In this document: positions 47,426-49,322 of the stretch, piece after piece
Position numbering within the stretch: position 1 is the first letter of the stretch
Layout: the number at the start of each line of letters is the position of its first letter
NCBI RefSeq assembly: GCF_002723835.1
Contig: NZ_BEWG01000084.1
Location: 1-49,322, forward strand
DNA from: Mycobacterium sp. shizuoka-1
GTDB taxonomy: Bacteria; Actinomycetota; Actinomycetes; Mycobacteriales; Mycobacteriaceae
Direction: 5' to 3'
DNA: 49,322 nucleotides
Notes under the pieces: generated by a model
Databases searched by the model: none
What the model saw: the letters and a program-made list of their open reading frames with translations, nothing else
Told to the model about the DNA's origin: nothing
Made by a program: the position numbers and the translations under genes

Positions 47426-48906
47426 TGGCCAAGGTCTCGTTTCCGGCTCGCTGCGCCGTCGCGGTGATCTGCGGTGAACACCTTGTCTCCCAGGTGTACC
47501 CAGCCTCCGTGCCGGTCGAAGTCTTCATCGACAATGTCGTCGAGCTGCTCGACGAGGAGCTCAAACGTCGTGGCGCACCGGGCCTGGACCCAGGCATCGG
47601 CTATGAACTGAATCGCGCCAACGGCACTCGGCTCGACGTCACGAAGACCCTGGACGAACTCGGTGTTGAAGACGGAGCCACGCTGGTTCTCGTCCCGGCG
47701 CAGGAAGGCGAGTCCTTCGAGCCGCAGTACGAGTCGCTGTCCACAGGGCTGGCCCGGGTCGGAAAGAGACTGTTCGCCCCGGTGACCGCCGAAACCGCCG
47801 CGCACACCGCGATGGCGGTACTGGCGATGGTCGCCGTTGCGGTTGTGGGCCTCGGTGTGCGTAGCCGCCTACACACCGATTCGTGGATTCCGGCCGCGGT
47901 GACCGGGACGGCCGGTCTGCTGCTCGCCGTGGGTGCCGGTTGCGTGTGGCGGTGGTGGCCGCGGCGCGCGGATCTGCTCGCCGGGTTTGCTTGGCTGACC
48001 GTCCCGCTGTGGGCGGTGGCCTTCGCCGCCGCGGCGCCCGGCGGCGTGGGCGCCGCGCATCTGTTCATCGCGGCTCTGGCCACCGCGGTGCTCACCGTCG
48101 GTGCGGTCACCATGACCGGCCGGCACGTCACTGTCGCCGCGACGGTGGTGACGCTGTGCGGCGTGGGAGGGCTGGTCGCACTTGCGCGGATGTGGGCCGC
48201 TGTACCGGCCCAGTGGCTGGGCATGTGCACCCTGATCGGGCTGCTGTTGCTTCTCACGCTGGCACCGACGTTCGCGCTGTGGGCGGCGCGAATTCGTCCG
48301 CCGCACTTCGGCTCGATCACCGGGCGCGACCTGTTCCGGCGCAGCGACGGTCTCCCCGTCGACACCGTCTCGCCCGTCGATGACGAGGCAGAGGACGAGC
48401 CGAACCCGGACACCACACCGCGTGGTGCCGCCATCACCGCGGCTGCCACCCGGGCGAACAGCGTGCTCACCGGCATCTGCGTCGCCTCGGCGGTCACCTT
48501 GCCCGCCGCGGTGTGGGCGACGTTGATGCCCGGCCGGGCCAAGAGCACCGGCGCCGCGGTGTTGGCGGGGCTGTTCGTGCTGATCTTCATCAGCCGTGGC
48601 CGCGCCTTCGCCGACAAGCGTCAGGCCGTCGCGCTGGTGTGCGGGGCCGCCGCGGCGCTCTGCATCGGTGTCGTCCGCTACGTTCTGCACGAGCCTGCGG
48701 ATTCGGGGGCGGCGCTGCTGGGGGGCGCGCTGGCCTTGGCCGCCTTCGCCGGCGCCGGATTGGCTGCGGCGCTGCTCGTTCCGGTGACCCGCTTCACTCC
48801 GCTGGTGCGGATGATCGCGGAATGGCTGGAGCTGGCGGCGATCGTGGCCGCGTTTCCGTTGGCGGCCTGGATCGGCGGGCTGTTCACCTGGGTCAGGATG
48901 CGATGA
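47425..48906 (+). CDS. eccD2: ESX-2 membrane component EccD
   Basis: The protein has 493 residues. The N-terminal ubiquitin-like cytosolic domain (about 1-95) starts 'AKVSFPARCAVAVICGEHLV' and ends 'ATLVLVPAQEGES'. It is followed by about eleven membrane segments (about 125 to the C terminus), including 'AMAVLAMVAVAVVGLGV' and 'AAIVAAFPLAAWIGGLF', with a cytosolic loop of acidic residues (about 310-335). EccD forms the transmembrane vestibule of the type VII complex, and its ubiquitin-like domain contacts EccC. Start ATG 47425 overlaps the stop of the MinD-like gene. Its stop overlaps mycP2 (ATGA), so the genes are coupled. Confidence 0.93.
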   Translation: MAKVSFPARCAVAVICGEHLVSQVYPASVPVEVFIDNVVELLDEELKRRGAPGLDPGIGYELNRANGTRLDVTKTLDELGVEDGATLVLVPAQEGESFEPQYESLSTGLARVGKRLFAPVTAETAAHTAMAVLAMVAVAVVGLGVRSRLHTDSWIPAAVTGTAGLLLAVGAGCVWRWWPRRADLLAGFAWLTVPLWAVAFAAAAPGGVGAAHLFIAALATAVLTVGAVTMTGRHVTVAATVVTLCGVGGLVALARMWAAVPAQWLGMCTLIGLLLLLTLAPTFALWAARIRPPHFGSITGRDLFRRSDGLPVDTVSPVDDEAEDEPNPDTTPRGAAITAAATRANSVLTGICVASAVTLPAAVWATLMPGRAKSTGAAVLAGLFVLIFISRGRAFADKRQAVALVCGAAAALCIGVVRYVLHEPADSGAALLGGALALAAFAGAGLAAALLVPVTRFTPLVRMIAEWLELAAIVAAFPLAAWIGGLFTWVRMR

Positions 48907-49322
48907 ACGGACAGCGGTTCGTCGCGGCGGTGATGGTCGTCCTGCTGATCGGGATGGTTGCGAACCTCCCTGCCGCGCAAGCGATTCCACCGCCGAGCGT
49001 GGACCCCTCGATGGTTCCGCCGGACGGTCCGCCGCGACCGGACCAGCCCATGCGGCAGAGCAACATCTGCGCGCGCACCATTACCGTGGCCGACCCGAAC
49101 GTGGCATTGCCCGCGCCGAACCTGGCGATGCTCAACATCGCCAAGGCCTGGCAGTACTCGACGGGCAACGGGGTGCCGGTAGCGGTGATCGACACCGGGG
49201 TCAATCCGAATCCCCGCCTGCCGGTGGTACCCGGCGGGGACTACATCATGGGTGGCGACGGCCTGATGGACTGCGACGCGCACGGCACGATCGTCGCCTC
49301 GCTGATCGGTGCGGCGCCGCAC
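48903..49322 (+). CDS. mycP2: Mycosin MycP of ESX-2 (3' end cut by window)
   Basis: The first 140 codons of a subtilisin-like mycosin are visible. A signal peptide ('FVAAVMVVLLIGMVANLP') ends 'AAQA' before 'IPPPSVDPS', followed by the Pro-rich N-terminal extension that wraps the catalytic domain. The catalytic Asp is in 'VPVAVIDTGVNPNPRL' and the His in 'MDCDAHGTIVASLIG'. The Ser, the remaining domain and the C-terminal membrane anchor lie past the window. MycP stabilises the type VII complex and clips some substrates. ATG 48903 overlaps the eccD2 stop. eccE2 and eccA2 are expected next. Confidence 0.92.
   Translation, partial: MNGQRFVAAVMVVLLIGMVANLPAAQAIPPPSVDPSMVPPDGPPRPDQPMRQSNICARTITVADPNVALPAPNLAMLNIAKAWQYSTGNGVPVAVIDTGVNPNPRLPVVPGGDYIMGGDGLMDCDAHGTIVASLIGAAPH

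Noticed and set aside
1..49322. CRISPR arrays, tRNA or rRNA genes, prophage or complete insertion sequence
   Set aside because: No regularly spaced repeats, clover-leaf or rRNA-like sequence, transposase or integrase motif was seen on either strand by eye; the 13E12 fragment is the only mobile-type sequence.

Overview
The window is GC-rich, densely coded actinobacterial chromosome. Antigen 85, a WS/DGAT acyltransferase, an F420-type (LLM) oxidoreductase, paired acyl-CoA dehydrogenases, a PE/PPE pair and a type VII secretion locus together identify a Mycobacterium/Mycolicibacterium. The GlcNAc PTS cluster suggests a saprophytic, probably rapidly growing species (inference). No tRNA, rRNA, CRISPR or complete insertion sequence was seen.

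Layout. 1-0.63 kb: the 3' end of a 13E12-family HNH/DUF222 gene, running in frame into a headless VOC (glyoxalase-fold) remnant. 0.63-2.2 kb: an antigen 85 mycolyltransferase and a DUF4262 protein. 2.3-6.4 kb: N-acetylglucosamine uptake and catabolism (crr-nagB-nagA divergent from nagE). 6.5-10.7 kb: envelope and lipid genes (small Cys-containing exported proteins, WS/DGAT, OafA-type acyltransferase, SGNH hydrolase). 10.9-14.3 kb: an S53 (sedolisin) peptidase coupled to a membrane-anchored partner, then an APH(6)-like kinase. 14.3-18.3 kb: the RNA helicase hrpA. 18.3-27.3 kb: two paralogous His-tailed exported mini-proteins flanking a patatin, a TetR/LLM/sulfotransferase/DUF1214 divergon and a rifampin-phosphotransferase-like enzyme. 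27.4-29.7 kb: a two-gene acyl-CoA dehydrogenase. 30-33.9 kb: a very large exported repeat/beta-propeller protein ending in a lipase-like domain. 33.9-36 kb: a DUF1295 (steroid-reductase-like) gene plus an FAD oxidoreductase behind a sequence matching the KstR operator. 36-49.3 kb: an ESX-2 type VII secretion locus, cut by the window end inside mycP2.

The ESX-2 assignment rests on gene order (eccB, one-piece eccC, PE, PPE, two esx genes, espG, MinD-like ATPase, eccD, mycP), which is that of the M. tuberculosis ESX-2 locus, and on the close resemblance of the second small Esx protein to EsxC as I remember it. Two accessory genes precede eccB2, each with a -10-like hexamer 6-7 bases before its GTG. 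eccE2 and eccA2 are expected just downstream of the window.

The most interesting observations are: (i) the two His-tailed mini-proteins, whose upstream regions share an ungapped, about 73% identical 60-base block; (ii) the exported repeat/propeller/lipase fusion; (iii) the KstR-type box controlling a DUF1295-flavoprotein pair; (iv) the RPH-like enzyme; and (v) several candidate regulatory hairpins and palindromes inside the ESX-2 operon. No intergenic stretch exceeds about 300 bases.
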